A DNA stretch of 55,118 bases from Beijerinckiaceae bacterium (GTDB lineage: Bacteria > Pseudomonadota > Alphaproteobacteria > Rhizobiales > Beijerinckiaceae): NCBI GenBank assembly GCA_027531565.1, contig JAPZSB010000004.1, positions 1 to 55,118 of the forward strand, read 5' to 3'. The position numbers and the translations under genes are program-made. Below the pieces are notes generated by a model that was not told where the DNA came from, ran no database searches, and was given only the letters and a program-made list of their open reading frames with translations. How positions within the stretch are numbered: the first letter of the stretch is position 1; every line of letters starts with the position of its first letter. Positions 54,529 to 55,118 of this stretch are shown piece by piece.

Positions 54529-54837
54529 TCAGAGACGGATTTCGACGTCGACACCCGCGGCGAGGTCGAGCTTCATCAGCGCGTCCACGGTCTGCGGAGT
54601 CGGATCAACGATGTCCAGCACGCGCTTGTGCGTACGGATCTCGAACTGCTCGCGGCTCTTCTTGTCGATATGCGGCGAGCGGTTGACGGTGAACTTCTCG
54701 ATCCGCGTCGGCAGCGGGATCGGGCCCCGCACCTGCGCGCCCGTGCGCTTCGCTGTCGAGACGATCTCGCGCGTCGACGTGTCGAGCACACGATGATCGA
54801 AAGCCTTGAGGCGGATGCGGATGGTCTGTCCGTTCAT
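54529..54837 (-). CDS. rpsJ: 30S ribosomal protein S10
   Basis: First gene of the S10 part, 102 residues; its product also acts as NusE in antitermination. [20 protein letters not shown], the loop [20 protein letters not shown] and [20 protein letters not shown] are diagnostic. It lies 141 bases after tuf, with a hairpin between. Confidence 0.99.
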   Translation of the reverse strand: MNGQTIRIRLKAFDHRVLDTSTREIVSTAKRTGAQVRGPIPLPTRIEKFTVNRSPHIDKKSREQFEIRTHKRVLDIVDPTPQTVDALMKLDLAAGVDVEIRL

Positions 54838-54930
54838 CGCTTTGTTCCTTGGCTACTGGCCAGGCCCCCCTGCAGGAGCCGTGATGGGGTCGCCCCCGGA
54901 TGGTTCGCCCCCGAAAGGGCCATCAACGCG

Positions 54931-54961
54931 AAAGCGCACCGCCAAGTGGCTGGCGGTGCGC
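54931..54961 (-). terminator. Possible terminator or attenuator after tuf
   Basis: A perfect 10-bp stem GCGCACCGCC/GGCGGTGCGC (54934-54943 with 54952-54961) lies 17 bases beyond the tuf stop. Only TTT follows on the minus strand, so termination may be partial and let tuf messages read into rpsJ. Confidence 0.6.
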
Positions 54962-54978
54962 CAGAGAATCGAGCGAGC

Positions 54979-55118
54979 TCAATCCTGGATATTGGCGACG
55001 ACGCCGGCGCCGACGGTGCGGCCGCCTTCACGGATGGCGAAGCGGAGCTTCTCTTCCATCGCGATCGGCGTGATCAGCTCGACATCGAACGAGATGTTGT
55101 CGCCCGGCATCACCATTT
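54979..55118 (-). CDS. tuf: Elongation factor Tu, C-terminal fragment at the window edge
   Basis: Only the last about 46 codons are inside the window, reading [20 protein letters not shown], then [18 protein letters not shown] and VVANIQD before the stop at 54979. These are the final strands of EF-Tu domain 3. The gene continues beyond the right edge. Position ahead of rpsJ matches the str-S10 arrangement (rpsL-rpsG-fusA-tuf-rpsJ). Confidence 0.97.
   Translation of the reverse strand, partial: MVMPGDNISFDVELITPIAMEEKLRFAIREGGRTVGAGVVANIQD

Overview
The window is a chromosomal segment of a GC-rich alphaproteobacterium. The phasin-clpS-clpA block beside a SPOR-tailed D,D-carboxypeptidase, the F1-ATPase assembly chaperone ATP12, a DUF1489 gene, and degP/rarA/crcB/rluC/HAD/ATP12 placed downstream of the ribosomal alpha operon all fit Hyphomicrobiales (Rhizobiales) best. 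The genus cannot be fixed from sequence alone. Most genes lie on the minus strand, so the large clusters are transcribed from right to left.

Layout. (1) 139-6734: ClpA unfoldase and its adaptor ClpS, a phasin with a well-formed promoter carrying two PhaR-like operators, a secreted D-Ala-D-Ala carboxypeptidase and a membrane-anchored J-domain protein. (2) 6808-19960: a dispersed leucine-catabolism region with isovaleryl-CoA dehydrogenase and both subunits of a biotin-dependent (probably 3-methylcrotonyl-CoA) carboxylase. Between them lie RidA, an SDR oxidoreductase, a TylF-like methyltransferase, GST, rhodanese, a TadG-like vWA protein and two AT-rich orphan genes that look foreign; one of these is broken by a frameshift. 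(3) 20157-27750: a flippase/acyltransferase pair, a lipoprotein GH25 lysozyme next to a GGDEF-EAL protein, an intact 271-bp MITE-like element, the Mg2+ channel MgtE and tRNA-Leu(GAG). (4) 27766-40088: an isolated fliN, lipB, small enzymes, an M19 dipeptidase, and the conserved ATP12-HAD-rluC-crcB-rarA-degP block, with a triple 22-bp palindromic repeat upstream of crcB. (5) 40262-55118: the complete S10-spc-alpha ribosomal superoperon from rplQ back to rpsJ, including secY, adk and rpoA, then the 3' end of tuf at the window edge.

How the genes work together. Region 5 supplies ribosome, RNA polymerase alpha and Sec translocon. ClpS/ClpA and DegP cover cytoplasmic and periplasmic proteolysis. 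IVD and MCC perform two successive steps of leucine degradation toward acetyl-CoA, the precursor of the polyhydroxyalkanoate granules that the phasin coats.

No complete new defence or biosynthetic system was found. The strongest unexplained signals are non-coding or foreign: the MITE whose terminal repeat supplies the mgtE stop codon, the triple palindrome at 36081-36143, the two AT-rich orphan genes behind mccB and ivd, the phasin promoter architecture, and hairpins in unusual gaps of the ribosomal operon.
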